Positions 26,066 through 35,960 of a stretch of DNA of 50,464 nt are shown piece by piece. The DNA is from Lachnospiraceae bacterium (lineage in GTDB: Bacteria; Bacillota; Clostridia; Lachnospirales; Lachnospiraceae). The translations under genes and the position numbers were made by a program. The notes beneath the pieces were generated by a model. The model saw nothing but the letters and a program-made list of their open reading frames with translations. It was not told where the DNA came from and did not search any database. The first letter of the stretch is position 1. Each line of letters starts with the position of its first letter. The stretch covers positions 1 to 50,464 of the forward strand of contig JAFYWF010000113.1 of NCBI GenBank assembly GCA_017558145.1, read 5' to 3'.

Positions 26066-27133
26066 ATGGTAAAAACTCTTCAAGATGTGATTATTATTAT
26101 TCCATCTTATAAACCGGATCACAAATTAATAGATGTAATTCAAGGATTACGTTCTCGAAACTTTACTAATATTCTTATAATTAATGATGGAAGTCCTCAG
26201 GAATTTGATTCTGTATTTGAAAATGCATCCTCTCATAAAGAATGCACCTTACTTTCCCACAAAGTTAACAAAGGGAAAGGATGTGCTCTCAAAACAGCAT
26301 ATAATTACTGTTTACAACATTTTCCTAATTGTGCCGGTGTCATTACCGTTGATGGTGATAATCAACATCATCCTGACGACATTTTAAAATGTGCCAATAG
26401 ATTGTTAGAACAAGAAACAAGCGTAATTCTAGGTGCCAGAGATTTTTCCGCATCTGAAGTTCCATTCCGAAGTCGTTTTGGTAATATTATGACCCGCTTG
26501 ATTTTTCGCTTAGGTTGTGGCATTAAACTTACGGATACCCAAACAGGACTTCGTGCCATTCCTGCAACATATTTAAGCTTTATGACCGAGGTTGCCGGCG
26601 ATCGATATGAATACGAAACTAATGTACTATTAGAAATGAAAGCAAATAAAATTCCATTTGAGGAAGTGACGATTCAAACCATATACATAGATGATAATGA
26701 TTCTTCTCACTTTAATCCTATTGTAGACTCTTTTAAAATCTACAAAACCATTTTTGCTTTTATTACTAGTTCTTTCTTGTCATCTTTAATTGACTTGGGA
26801 TTATTTTATGTTTTTATTAGTATTTTAAGTGCTGTTTCTGAACAAACTTCAGTCAATATTTTTATTGCTACTGCAGTGGCAAGACTTTGTTCTTCTTTCT
26901 TTAACTATCAAATGAACCGTAAAAAGGTATTTAAGTCCGGAGATAAGCGCTCCTTTGCAAGATATTATTTCCTATGTTTTGTTCAGTTTTTTGCCTCTGC
27001 CATGCTGGTTTCCCTGATTTCCACTATTTTTACCTCAGGAAGTCTTGGAAAAACCCTATTAAAAGGAATTGTAGACATTACCCTTTTCTTTTTAAGTTAT
27101 CAGATTCAGAAAAGATGGGTATTTAAAAAATAA
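26066..27133 (+). CDS. GT2 glycosyltransferase fused to a GtrA-like membrane domain
   Basis: 355 residues from the ATG at 26066, which has TAGGAGA upstream; an earlier in-frame start at 25967 lies inside tRNA-Leu and is rejected. Residues 1-220 form a DPM1-like GT-A domain (IIIIPSYKP, INDGS, nucleotide-binding VDGDNQHHPDD, DTQTGLRAIP). Residues about 225-355 hold four membrane segments typical of GtrA (FLSSLIDLGLFYVF, FFNYQMNRKKVFKS, QIQKRWVFKK at the end). Such fusions make lipid-linked sugars, often polyprenyl-phosphate hexose, for envelope glycosylation. The sugar is unknown. Confidence 0.9.
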   Translation: MVKTLQDVIIIIPSYKPDHKLIDVIQGLRSRNFTNILIINDGSPQEFDSVFENASSHKECTLLSHKVNKGKGCALKTAYNYCLQHFPNCAGVITVDGDNQHHPDDILKCANRLLEQETSVILGARDFSASEVPFRSRFGNIMTRLIFRLGCGIKLTDTQTGLRAIPATYLSFMTEVAGDRYEYETNVLLEMKANKIPFEEVTIQTIYIDDNDSSHFNPIVDSFKIYKTIFAFITSSFLSSLIDLGLFYVFISILSAVSEQTSVNIFIATAVARLCSSFFNYQMNRKKVFKSGDKRSFARYYFLCFVQFFASAMLVSLISTIFTSGSLGKTLLKGIVDITLFFLSYQIQKRWVFKK

Positions 27134-27205
27134 AAAAGTTCTGACTTTCGGAAATTCACAATTTTATTTCAGAAGTTTTAACTTTTAGAAATTTAAATTC
27201 TTATA

Positions 27206-27254
27206 AAAAAGTTTTGACATTTCGAAAACGCAAGTTTTCATGTCAAAACTTTTT
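27206..27254 (+). terminator. Terminator of the glycosyltransferase gene
   Basis: AAAAAGTTTTGACAT (27206-27220) pairs with ATGTCAAAACTTTTT (27240-27254), with an inner GAAAAC/GTTTTC stem, followed by CTTTTTT. Upstream, 27135-27215 contains three degenerate direct copies of the AAGTTTTGACTTTCGGAAAT type spaced by about 37 bases. Confidence 0.8.
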
Positions 27255-27267
27255 CTTTTTTACTTAC

Positions 27268-27466
27268 GTAACTTCGAAGCCAGCTCGAAAATCCTTCAGA
27301 TTTCCTCGAGGTCGGCTTCTGTTTTCATTGTAAATTCGAAGCCAGCTCGTAAATCTATTAGATTTACGAGCTGATGGCTTCTCGCCAAATGAATATAATA
27401 AGAAAAGGAGGTTAGCATAAATGCTACCTCCTTTTTCCATTATATTCGCTTGGCTTCGAATTTACA
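27268..27466. repeat. Nested inverted repeats between convergent genes
   Basis: The outer arms TGTAAATTCGAAGCCA (27329-27344) and TGGCTTCGAATTTACA (27451-27466) match perfectly over 16 bases. Inside lie a near-perfect palindrome (27344-27372, AGCTCGTAAATCTA plus its complement) and a second long hairpin (27384-27454) whose top, AAAAGGAGG-TAGCAT, acts as a likely terminator of the leftward pfp gene. A degenerate copy of the first hairpin precedes it at about 27268-27316 (CTTCGAAGCCAGCTCGAAAATC). The outer and second inner stems share bases 27451-27454, so they are alternative folds. No coding sequence. Confidence 0.8.
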
Positions 27467-27470
27467 CAAG

Positions 27471-29129
27471 TTACGCCTGTTCAAGAGCAAGTGTTACAGT
27501 TGTAATATCACATACTTCTGCTGGTCCGTAGTACTGAATAGCACCCGGATATACGAAACATGTATTTTCTGCCCATTCATCACGATGAGCTTCGAAATAT
27601 TTGAATGGAGCACCATCAAGTTCTACAAGAGCTTTTTTAATAACTGGTTTGTCTTCTCCATGTCTTCTTTCGATGTTCATCATCTTAGTAATTGGCATAC
27701 CACCTGCAACCCATTCATTTGCTGGTGCGGAAAGGTTGGAAACTTTAGATAAGTATCCGTTGTATCCGTACTGAATTAACATGAATGCATTGTAACCTAA
27801 GGAGTAGCAGTAATCTGCATCAAAGTTAGATGGGAATGCACATCTTCCTTCGTATCCTAAGAAATGGTGAAGAGCACCAAATTTGCCTGTGTATGTTCCT
27901 GCTGCTTTTCTTGCATCTAATTTATCTTTTACAAGAGCAGAGAATAATTTTTCAGACTCAATTAAAGAAACCTGTACGTTTCCATGTGGGTCTCTTTCTA
28001 AGAATAACTGCTGCTGAATAGCTTCTGGAAGGATTGCAAATACTTCCATAGATTCTTTTGTTAATCCACCTTCGATGAAAGCGTATTTATCTTTCCATGT
28101 AGGAAGTGCATTGAAAGCATCTGCTTTACTACCTGCAAGAAGTTCGTTAATTTCATGAATAAGTACAGAGAATTCAGGAACGAATTCTACAACACCTTCA
28201 GGAATAATAGCAACACCGAAGTTCATGCCTTTAGCAGCTCTTTTTTCAACAGAATCAGCAATATAATCAGCGATCTGAGAAAGAGACATTTTCTTTTCTG
28301 CTACTTCTTCAGAAACTAAGCAGATATTTGGCTGAGTTTTTAAAGCACATTCTAATGCTACGTGAGAAGCAGAACGTCCCATAACTTTTACGAAGTGCCA
28401 ATATTTTTTAGCAGAGTTAGCATCTCTCTGGATATTACCGATGATTTCGCTGTATGTTTTTGTTGCTGTATCGAAACCGAAAGAACATTCAATATCTTCG
28501 TTCTTTAAGTCACCGTCAATTGTTTTTGGACATCCGATAACCTGAACACCTGTATTGTTAGCTGCAAAGTATTCAGCAAGTACACCAGCATTAGTGTTAG
28601 AGTCATCACCACCGATGATAACTACAGCTGTGATACCGTGTTTTTTACAAACTTCAGCTACTACTGCGAACTGTTCATTAGTTTCTAATTTTGTTCTACC
28701 GGAACCAATAATATCAAAACCACCTGTATTTCTGTATTCATCGATAAATGCATCATCAAAGATTACATAATCATCTTCAAGAAGTCCACTTGGGCCGCCT
28801 TTGAAACCGTAAAGTTCGTTTTCTTTGTTAGTAGCTTTCAGGGCATCGTATAAACCGCAAATAACGTTGTGTCCACCTGGAGCCTGTCCACCAGAAAGAA
28901 TAACACCTACTTTGTGTGTTCTAGCTTCAGAAGTGTTTTCACCTTTCTGGAAAGTAATTTCACTTTTACCATATGTATTTGGGAAAAGTGCCTGGATTTT
29001 TTCCTGATCTGCAACGCTCTGAGTTGCTCCACCTTCTTTAACACAAATTTCAGAAATACCATTTCTTAACATTCCTGGAAGTTTTGGAGTATACTCATAT
29101 CTTGCTTTCTGTAATGAAGAAATATTCAT
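27471..29129 (-). CDS. pfp: Pyrophosphate-dependent 6-phosphofructokinase
   Basis: 552 residues, the length of the long PFP type. It phosphorylates fructose-6-phosphate with PPi, reversibly. The PPi-type signature is [16 protein letters not shown] (Asp in place of the Gly of ATP enzymes), followed by [11 protein letters not shown] with the catalytic TIDGD, then [15 protein letters not shown] and the ribose/phosphate loop [12 protein letters not shown]. It is separated from the upstream GH112 gene by a terminator, so it has its own transcript. It would carry sugars released by the neighbouring phosphorylase into glycolysis. Confidence 0.95.
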   Translation of the reverse strand: MNISSLQKARYEYTPKLPGMLRNGISEICVKEGGATQSVADQEKIQALFPNTYGKSEITFQKGENTSEARTHKVGVILSGGQAPGGHNVICGLYDALKATNKENELYGFKGGPSGLLEDDYVIFDDAFIDEYRNTGGFDIIGSGRTKLETNEQFAVVAEVCKKHGITAVVIIGGDDSNTNAGVLAEYFAANNTGVQVIGCPKTIDGDLKNEDIECSFGFDTATKTYSEIIGNIQRDANSAKKYWHFVKVMGRSASHVALECALKTQPNICLVSEEVAEKKMSLSQIADYIADSVEKRAAKGMNFGVAIIPEGVVEFVPEFSVLIHEINELLAGSKADAFNALPTWKDKYAFIEGGLTKESMEVFAILPEAIQQQLFLERDPHGNVQVSLIESEKLFSALVKDKLDARKAAGTYTGKFGALHHFLGYEGRCAFPSNFDADYCYSLGYNAFMLIQYGYNGYLSKVSNLSAPANEWVAGGMPITKMMNIERRHGEDKPVIKKALVELDGAPFKYFEAHRDEWAENTCFVYPGAIQYYGPAEVCDITTVTLALEQA

Positions 29130-29224
29130 AGTTTAATCTCCTTTTATTAATTTAAAATTTCAACCCTATTTTAATATATTTTTCAAATAAAATAAACTAC
29201 TACATTAAATTTTTTCCACAAAAA

Positions 29225-29261
29225 TAGGCAAGGAATAGGTTTTTCACCTATTTCTTGCCTA
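29225..29261 (-). terminator. Terminator after the GH112 gene
   Basis: TAGGCAAGGAATAGGT (29225-29240) pairs with ACCTATTTCTTGCCTA (29246-29261) with one mismatch; on the minus strand a TTTTTG run follows. It separates the GH112/transport operon from pfp. Confidence 0.85.
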
Positions 29262-29298
29262 AAAAGCTTTCATTTCAAACAGTATTTATCACTATATC

Positions 29299-31470
29299 CT
29301 AGATTTCATACCACTTAATTTCATTTGCTTCCATATGTAAGTCAAAGCTACTACCATCCCCACGGTAAACGGTTGTATCCTGTGGCTCATAAGTATTGTT
29401 AACAACACAATATTTACCATTTTTAACATACGCATGAACTTCTACATTGAAATTAGAAGAGAACCACTTACATAATTCATCTTCGCTGTTCGCACTCCAA
29501 AGAATACTTCTATAAAGGATACGGCTATTTTCGAAACTATAAGGAAGTCCGCTAATGTAAACACTACGCCCTTTACCAAATTCATTAACTGCCATCTGAA
29601 CTTCTTTTTCTCTCTGAACAAGAATCTCAGTACCTTCATAAGCAAAGATGCTCTTCTTTCCTTCACCAAAATCAACCGCTTTTGTAGTATCTTTTAAAAT
29701 GAAGTGTTCCGGATGTTCATCCCAGTTATATTTATCATAGTTCAATGTGAATCCTGTTTCTTTTTCTACACCCATTAAGCTTGCAAGCTGTAAGAAGTGT
29801 CCCTGATGCTGATGTCCACTTGGTTCTCCAACACCGATAAATCCGCCACCATTGTATACAAACTCACGAATAATAGATACTACTTCAGGGTTTGCCCAAT
29901 AATATCCACCTGTGTGAGCTGTATCTGCATCACCGACATTAATAATAACATCAACGTCATCTAATACAGATTTGTCTTTCAAGATATCATCAAAAGAAAT
30001 AAATGCTACATCAAATGGTGCTCCTGAAAGAGCTTCAATGATTCCTGCATAGCTGTAATTCTGTTTCTGGTATAAAGCATGGTGAACCATGTGGCATCCC
30101 CATTTTCTGATTTTACCCCAGCTGTTTAATACTGCTACTTTTTTCACGCAGTGAGGTGTTGTACCTTTTGCATTTTCATATAATTCACGGAACTCATCAC
30201 ATACGCTTTCTACATAGTCGATAAATTCAGGGAAATCTAATGCAAGTTTTAAATATCCACCATAACCAATTCGGTCAATTGGTTTTCTAAGAATCGCACG
30301 TCTTGCAGTTACCCAGTTTTCTTTTGCTTCTTTTACCGGATCTCCTCCCTCATAGAAAGTATCCGGGAAGAAGTATGGAAGAAATCTACCTTCTGTATAT
30401 TTTACACCTTCGATATCTGAAATAAGACGAAGAGTAGAACCATTTCCAACACTACCTACTACAGAATCCAAACCGATAGTTGCGAATTCTTCCATAAATG
30501 GTTCTGTTCCAATCCAGTGATCTCCCAAGAACATCATAGCTTCTTTTCCGCATTCATGAGTAATGTCTACCATTTCTTTTGCAAGAGCTGCTACTTCTCT
30601 TCTCTGGAATGCCTGGAAATCTTTAAATTCCTTACTTGGAATACGATACTGGTTATTATAATATCCCTGATCAATAATGTATTCCGGACGGAATTTATAC
30701 CCTACTTCCTGTTCAAACTGATTTAAAATATATGGGCTTACAGATGCAGAATAACCATACCAGTCAACGTATCTTTCTCTCTTCAATTCATCGAACATTA
30801 ATGTGAACTGATGGAAGAAAGTTGTATATCTGATAACATTTACATATGGATGGTCTTCACAGAATTTGCGGAGACGTTCCATAGAATATTTATGTGTTTT
30901 TGGCTGACGAACATCAAATGTAATCTGATGTTCAAAATCTTTCCAATCATTGGTTACTGCATTGTACATATGTACAGGGTCCCAAATAAGATAAGCTAAA
31001 AAGCTTACTGTATATTCATGGAATTTTTCCGGATTTTTAATTACAACACAACCTGTTTCTTCGCAGTATTCCCATGCATCTACAGGAACTACTTCTCCTG
31101 TTGTACGGTCAACAACTTCCCACCAACGAGTAATATCATCGTTGTTATTTACCTGCATAAGTTCAGGAGAAATACCTTTCATTAAGGCAATAGATAATTC
31201 ACCTTCTGTTGCAGTATGGAAACCTGTCATAATATAACACTGCTGTACTTCATCAGGATTGGCTTTCGCCCATTCATTATCTTTTCTAGTGGTGTAATAT
31301 GTAGAATAAATTTTTGCACCAACTTTTGTTAATTCTTCCGGGAATTCAGTACCATCACAGTCACGGATAGCGTCTGCTCCCCAACGTTTTAAAATTTCAA
31401 TTGTTTCAGGAACTACGTCTAAGTTTGTCGGAATGGTTACTCTTCCGGTTCTTTTAATTTGTTCACTCAT
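29299..31470 (-). CDS. GH112 beta-galactosyl disaccharide phosphorylase (galacto-/lacto-N-biose type)
   Basis: 723 residues, typical GH112 length. GH112 enzymes split beta-1,3-galactosyl-N-acetylhexosamine (from mucin cores and milk glycans) or beta-1,4-galactosyl-rhamnose with phosphate, giving galactose-1-phosphate. Marks seen: the start GRVTIPTNLDVVPETIE, FFHQFTLMFDELK, and GDHWIGTEPF, whose Asp near 315 is where the family's catalytic acid is expected. No signal peptide, so it acts in the cytoplasm on imported disaccharide. Binding protein and two permease genes lie directly upstream on the same strand. N-acetylhexosamine kinase, GalT and GalE genes are not here. Choice between the GlcNAc/GalNAc and rhamnose specificities is open. 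Confidence 0.9.
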   Translation of the reverse strand: MSEQIKRTGRVTIPTNLDVVPETIEILKRWGADAIRDCDGTEFPEELTKVGAKIYSTYYTTRKDNEWAKANPDEVQQCYIMTGFHTATEGELSIALMKGISPELMQVNNNDDITRWWEVVDRTTGEVVPVDAWEYCEETGCVVIKNPEKFHEYTVSFLAYLIWDPVHMYNAVTNDWKDFEHQITFDVRQPKTHKYSMERLRKFCEDHPYVNVIRYTTFFHQFTLMFDELKRERYVDWYGYSASVSPYILNQFEQEVGYKFRPEYIIDQGYYNNQYRIPSKEFKDFQAFQRREVAALAKEMVDITHECGKEAMMFLGDHWIGTEPFMEEFATIGLDSVVGSVGNGSTLRLISDIEGVKYTEGRFLPYFFPDTFYEGGDPVKEAKENWVTARRAILRKPIDRIGYGGYLKLALDFPEFIDYVESVCDEFRELYENAKGTTPHCVKKVAVLNSWGKIRKWGCHMVHHALYQKQNYSYAGIIEALSGAPFDVAFISFDDILKDKSVLDDVDVIINVGDADTAHTGGYYWANPEVVSIIREFVYNGGGFIGVGEPSGHQHQGHFLQLASLMGVEKETGFTLNYDKYNWDEHPEHFILKDTTKAVDFGEGKKSIFAYEGTEILVQREKEVQMAVNEFGKGRSVYISGLPYSFENSRILYRSILWSANSEDELCKWFSSNFNVEVHAYVKNGKYCVVNNTYEPQDTTVYRGDGSSFDLHMEANEIKWYEI

Positions 31471-31501
31471 TTTTTAGGCCTCTCCTAGAATTATTTAACT
31501 A

Positions 31502-32365
31502 TTAACCTTTTACTCCACCGGTAACACCTGCAATAATCTTTTCAGACAAGAAAATATATAGCAAGAATGTAGGTAAGAATACAATTACAACCGCTGCAAA
31601 TAATCCACCATAATTTCCGGTATATTTCATAGAGTTTACAATCTGCATCAAACCAACCCCAACCGGAGCCATATCTTCTGAACTTGCAAAAATCAATGCC
31701 ATAAAGAATTCATTCCAAATAGCAAGGAAATTAAAAATAGTTACTGTAATGATTGCCGGTTGAATTAAAGGCAACATAATCTGCAAAAATGTTTTTGCCG
31801 GTGGACAACCATCAATCGCTGCTGCTTCTTCATAAGCAGTTGATAAAGTCGCAAAGAAATTTAATAAATATACCGTCGTATACGGAACATTTAAAAATAT
31901 ATAAAGCAAAATCAAGACCATTCTACCACCAATGCCCCATTTTGTTGTTAATGCAAAAATAGGCATAATAATCATAATTGCAGGTACACTCATTGCTACA
32001 ACAAGTCCTGATTTCATGATTTTATTTCCAATAAATTCAAATCTGGATAACACATATGCACCCGGAGCAGAAATTACCAAAATACCAAAACATCCAATGA
32101 TTGCATACATCAAGGAATTTGCAAAGAATTTAGACACGTTCTGCGCCTGCCAAGCATTTACATAGTTTTCAATGTGAAATCCTGTTTCAAACTTAAATAC
32201 ATTTCCCGAAAAAATTTCTCTAGAGGTAGACAAACTTGCTGCAATAATCCAAGAAACAAAAGCAACGGAAAACAATATCCAAACAATTACTATCAGATAT
32301 CCTGGGAGAAGTGACATTTCTTTTCGCCAGTTAATTCTTTCTTTAATAACTTTTTCTTTTGCCAT
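31502..32365 (-). CDS. ABC sugar transporter permease (MalG type)
   Basis: 287 residues with six predicted membrane segments. The family EAA loop is EEAAAIDGCPPAKTFLQIMLPL (about 178-199), which docks the ATPase. The N terminus is cytoplasmic and charged (AKEKVIKERINWRKEM). It is 12 bases downstream of the other permease gene and 31 before GH112. The ATP-binding subunit is not encoded nearby; a shared MsmK-type ATPase elsewhere is the usual solution for this family. Confidence 0.93.
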   Translation of the reverse strand: MAKEKVIKERINWRKEMSLLPGYLIVIVWILFSVAFVSWIIAASLSTSREIFSGNVFKFETGFHIENYVNAWQAQNVSKFFANSLMYAIIGCFGILVISAPGAYVLSRFEFIGNKIMKSGLVVAMSVPAIMIIMPIFALTTKWGIGGRMVLILLYIFLNVPYTTVYLLNFFATLSTAYEEAAAIDGCPPAKTFLQIMLPLIQPAIITVTIFNFLAIWNEFFMALIFASSEDMAPVGVGLMQIVNSMKYTGNYGGLFAAVVIVFLPTFLLYIFLSEKIIAGVTGGVKG

Positions 32366-32377
32366 TCTTCCACCTCC

Positions 32378-33328
32378 CTAAAATTCTAATTCATCATCTT
32401 TGATAATTTTATTAACTACAAAATATACTACCAAAATAATCAAAGCAAGCAAAATACCAACTGCTGCACCTGCACCGGCATCTCTGGTATAGCTTCCTTT
32501 TGATCCAAAAATCTGATTATATAAATATACAACCGGTACAATTGTACTCGCTTCCGAATCGATAGGAGAAAACATCTTGGACCACAAGAAGAATGTAGTA
32601 GTATTCACGCTCCAAAATGTAATATTAGTCTTAATAATTCCTCTCAATAAAGGCAAAGTAATCTTTGTAAACTGTGCAATCTTATTTGCACCATCAATTG
32701 TCGCAGCTTCATATAAATCTACCGGAATTCTTTCGATACCGCTGATAAAAATAAGCATATAATAACCTACTGCCCCAAAAACAAATGCAAAGAGCATTGC
32801 CCAGAATTTCATATCACTGCTAAGCCATTTCACACCCTCTAGGCCAACCATTTCAAGCATTTTATTAAGCATACCGTAGTCATTATTATAAACATACTGA
32901 ATCCACATAGTTGCCAAAGCTACCGCACTTACTACGTTAGGAAGATAGATTGCTGCACGGAAGAATTTTTTAAAACGGATTCCACTACACAAAATTACAG
33001 CAAACAAAAGTGCCAATGAAAGTGTAAGAATTCCACCTACTAACCAAATCTTAAACATATTCCACATTGCAGCTTTAAATCCTGCACTTGCAAATACATT
33101 CGCATAATTACCCAAGCCACAAAATGTCCATGTTGAAGTATCGCCTGTTACACTTTCTATCTGAAAGAAACTCATAAGTAATGTTCTCATAACAGGATAT
33201 ATGTACATTACACACAATGTAATTACAATTGGTAATGAAAATCCAATTATTAACCCTTTATTTTTCTTCATTCTTTCCACCTCGTTCAATGTAAAAGAGG
33301 CGGCACCACGAATGCGCCACCTCTTCAT
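32378..33328 (-). CDS. ABC sugar transporter permease (MalF type)
   Basis: About 316 residues as read; the start may be further in, at MKKNKG (33271), where GAAAGAATG-like context and a charged tail precede the first membrane segment, while the ATG-less 33328 start has only a weak site. Six membrane segments; EAA loop YEAATIDGANKIAQFTKITLPLL at about 232-253. It pairs with the MalG-type permease that follows and with the binding protein upstream. The role is uptake of the disaccharide cleaved by the GH112 enzyme; this is inferred from the operon. Confidence 0.9.
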   Translation of the reverse strand: MKRWRIRGAASFTLNEVERMKKNKGLIIGFSLPIVITLCVMYIYPVMRTLLMSFFQIESVTGDTSTWTFCGLGNYANVFASAGFKAAMWNMFKIWLVGGILTLSLALLFAVILCSGIRFKKFFRAAIYLPNVVSAVALATMWIQYVYNNDYGMLNKMLEMVGLEGVKWLSSDMKFWAMLFAFVFGAVGYYMLIFISGIERIPVDLYEAATIDGANKIAQFTKITLPLLRGIIKTNITFWSVNTTTFFLWSKMFSPIDSEASTIVPVVYLYNQIFGSKGSYTRDAGAGAAVGILLALIILVVYFVVNKIIKDDELEF

Positions 33329-33352
33329 TACACATGTAACATTATTTAAATC

Positions 33353-34666
33353 TTAGTATAATGCATCCATAGCTGCTGCAAAATCAGCACCTGTTGCATA
33401 TGCACCTTCAAATAATTTGATTACGATTTCATTGCTTGCTTCTTTAACGTCAGCATTGTCGTTAAGACCCATGTTCCAAGAAAGTGGGTTAGCTGTAGCT
33501 GTTAAAGCTTCAATTGTACCATCCATGATAGCTGGTGCTGTATTTCTTGGATCTGCAGGAATCTGGCTAGCTGTATCAGCCATCTGCTGGTCAAATTCGC
33601 CACTTGTTAAGAATAATGCGAAATCAAATGCTGCCTGAGCATTTTCACTGTAAGATGTAACAGCGATAGAGTTTGCACCTGCGTATGCATTTGTAGAATC
33701 AGATCCATTTGCTACTGTTGGGTAGTTGAACATACCCCAGTTAATTTCAGCGCCTGTGTTGTTGTTAACTTCTGCTGCAACATAGTTAGCACAAACAACC
33801 ATTGCTACTTCACCTGTAAGACCAATTTTGTTCTGGCTTGCTGGGTATTCGTCTGGAGCACCGTCAGCTAAGTAACCAGCGTTTACAAAGTCGATGATAT
33901 CCTGAGCTGCCTGAATAGCGCCTTCGCTTTCAGCCCATCCACCGTTCTGAATTAATTCAGAAACGCCAGCTTCTGTTAAGTATCTTTCAAGATGGTAACC
34001 CATGTTGAATCTTGCATAAGCTGTATCAAGAGCTAATGGCTGGTAACCATTGTCTACTAATGTCTGACATACTGCCATGAATTCTTCCCAAGTTGTAGGA
34101 ACTTCAACACCACATTCTGCAAAGATGTCTTTGTTGTAGAATACACCACCTACCTGTGGCTGTTCTGTTACACATGGAAGGAATCCTGCCCATGCTGTAG
34201 CAACATCGTTAAAACATGCAAAACTCTGATCTGCATAGTTAGCTGCTGCTGCCATATCTGTTAAGTCATAGCAGTATTCAACATATGTTTTTGCAATACG
34301 AGCATAGTCATCTTCGAATAAGTCGATAGCTTCGCCCTGTTCTAAAGCAGCCATAATTAACTGCTGAATGTCACGGCCTTTCCATTCGATGTTAACCTTT
34401 GCACCTGTTTCTGCTTCAAACGCATCTGCTGCTGCCTGGATAACCTGTCCCTGTGGTTCTGCAGAGTTCCACATAGACCAGAAGTTGAGTGTTACGCCTT
34501 CATACTGTTTAGCTGCATCTGCTGTTTCTTCAGCTGCTGTTTCTTCAGCTGCTGCTTCTTCAGTTGCTGGAGCTTCTTCTGTAGTAGCTGTAGTTCCACC
34601 ACAACCAACTAATAAAGTTGCAACCATTGCTACACTTAAAAGTGCACTTAAAAGTTTCTTTTTCAT
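33353..34666 (-). CDS. ABC sugar transporter substrate-binding lipoprotein
   Basis: 437 residues. Signal peptide with lipobox LLVGC (Cys22), then an Ala/Glu/Thr-rich linker (about 25-57) and a family 1 binding protein fold (LNFWSMWNSAEPQGQVI, DLFEDDYARIAKTYVEY, GGVFYNKDIFAECGVEVP, WEEFMAVCQTLVDNGY). It is the first gene of the leftward transport-GH112 operon, with AAAAGGAGG upstream of the ATG and a good promoter. By analogy with the bifidobacterial lacto-N-biose system, its ligand would be the GH112 substrate. Confidence 0.93.
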   Translation of the reverse strand: MKKKLLSALLSVAMVATLLVGCGGTTATTEEAPATEEAAAEETAAEETADAAKQYEGVTLNFWSMWNSAEPQGQVIQAAADAFEAETGAKVNIEWKGRDIQQLIMAALEQGEAIDLFEDDYARIAKTYVEYCYDLTDMAAAANYADQSFACFNDVATAWAGFLPCVTEQPQVGGVFYNKDIFAECGVEVPTTWEEFMAVCQTLVDNGYQPLALDTAYARFNMGYHLERYLTEAGVSELIQNGGWAESEGAIQAAQDIIDFVNAGYLADGAPDEYPASQNKIGLTGEVAMVVCANYVAAEVNNNTGAEINWGMFNYPTVANGSDSTNAYAGANSIAVTSYSENAQAAFDFALFLTSGEFDQQMADTASQIPADPRNTAPAIMDGTIEALTATANPLSWNMGLNDNADVKEASNEIVIKLFEGAYATGADFAAAMDALY

Positions 34667-35061
34667 TTTGTTTTCCTCCTTTTATTTTGGACAACGAGTT
34701 TCTTTGCCCTCGTATTCTTAAGTATAACTTTTCCACATTGTCTTTCAAGTTTATTATTGCTATTTTTTTTATATATCTTGCTATTTTCTTCTTTTCATCT
34801 AGTATTAACTTGAATTCCTTTTCTTCTTTTTGTGCATTTTTTACATTTTAAACTTTGACACTTTGTCTATTCTGTAAATCTTATATAAAGCATATAATTA
34901 TTTTTTATATACTTATTAACTATATTGAATCAATATTTTTTTATTGTTATAATTATCTTGTTATTTCTAACTTTATTTTTCAGCAAGAAACCTGTAATAT
35001 TTACATTTATTTATAAATTCCGGTAAATTATGATATTTCATAAAATTTTAGGAGGTTTTAT
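34667..35061. promoter_or_regulatory. Divergent control region between the binding-protein operon and the AraC gene
   Basis: About 395 AT-rich bases. On the minus strand TTGAAA (34743-34748) and TATACT (34721-34726), 16 bases apart, form a likely promoter for the transport operon. On the plus strand AGGAGG (35051-35056) is the AraC ribosome binding site. An operator for the AraC-type regulator is expected here, but I see no clear direct or inverted repeat for it. Confidence 0.55.
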
Positions 35062-35907
35062 ATGAGTAACAATAGCTATGAATTAATGCAAGGAAATTCT
35101 ATTCGTAAAACTGCAAAGCTTCTTTACATCAGTTCTGCCAAATACGGTGGGGACTGGCACAGCGTACAACATACTCATAATTGTTCTGAACTCTTTTATG
35201 TAATTGAAGGAAGGGGACAATTTTTAATTGAAAATCAGACATATCCTGTCTCTAGCAATGATTTAGTCATTGTAAACCCTAACGTACTTCATACAGAAGT
35301 AAGTTTAAATGCTTCACCCTTAAAATACATTGTATTAGGAGTCGAAGGCTTAGAACTTTCTGCCTCTTCTATGAACGAAAACACAAACTTCTGCATCATA
35401 AATTTTAAAAATATTCGAGATATCATTTTACATTATTTACAACATATGCTTTCTGAAATTGAAGACAAACCTGCAGGTTATGAAATTGTTTGTCAGGACT
35501 TAATGGAAATTTTAATTGTCCTTCTAGGACGCCAAACAAACTTTTCCACCCTCCTTACTCCTGTCAATAAAAAAACTACTAGACTATGTGGCACTACCAA
35601 ACGTTACATCGATACTCACTACAAAGAGAATATTACTTTAGATCAATTAGCAGAAGTATGTCATGTCAGTAAGTATCATCTTGCCCATGCCTTCACAGAA
35701 GAGTATGGTATTTCACCTATTAACTATTTGATTTCAAAACGAATCACCGAAGCAGAACATTTACTGATAACTACTGATTTTTCACTCTCATTAATTAGCA
35801 ATACCACCGGATTTTCCTCTCCCAGCTATTTTGCACAAATTTTCAAAAAACAAAAAGGAATGTCTCCTACAGAATATCGGAAACGTGCATCCCTAGGTGT
35901 ACACTAA
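35062..35907 (+). CDS. AraC-family transcriptional regulator
   Basis: 281 residues. An N-terminal cupin-like sugar-sensing domain (HTHNCSELFYVIEGRGQFLIE, about 30-100) is followed by the AraC double helix-turn-helix at about 175-275 (ITLDQLAEVCHVSKYHLAHAF and the signature GFSSPSYFAQIFKKQKGMSPTEYRK). It is divergent from the binding-protein operon and close to the sulfatase genes, so it most likely activates glycan-use genes in response to a sugar. The gene ends at a terminator shared with the convergent maturase gene. Confidence 0.92.
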   Translation: MSNNSYELMQGNSIRKTAKLLYISSAKYGGDWHSVQHTHNCSELFYVIEGRGQFLIENQTYPVSSNDLVIVNPNVLHTEVSLNASPLKYIVLGVEGLELSASSMNENTNFCIINFKNIRDIILHYLQHMLSEIEDKPAGYEIVCQDLMEILIVLLGRQTNFSTLLTPVNKKTTRLCGTTKRYIDTHYKENITLDQLAEVCHVSKYHLAHAFTEEYGISPINYLISKRITEAEHLLITTDFSLSLISNTTGFSSPSYFAQIFKKQKGMSPTEYRKRASLGVH

Positions 35908-35948
35908 GAAAAAAGTGCCTTAAAACTCCAAGGCACTTTTTTTCTTAG
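35904..35948. terminator. Bidirectional terminator between AraC and maturase genes
   Basis: AAAAAAGTGCCTT (35909-35921) and AAGGCACTTTTTTT (35930-35943), extended by CTAAG/CTTAG at the outside, with A and T runs on both sides. Confidence 0.9.
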
Positions 35949-35960
35949 CATTATCATCAT

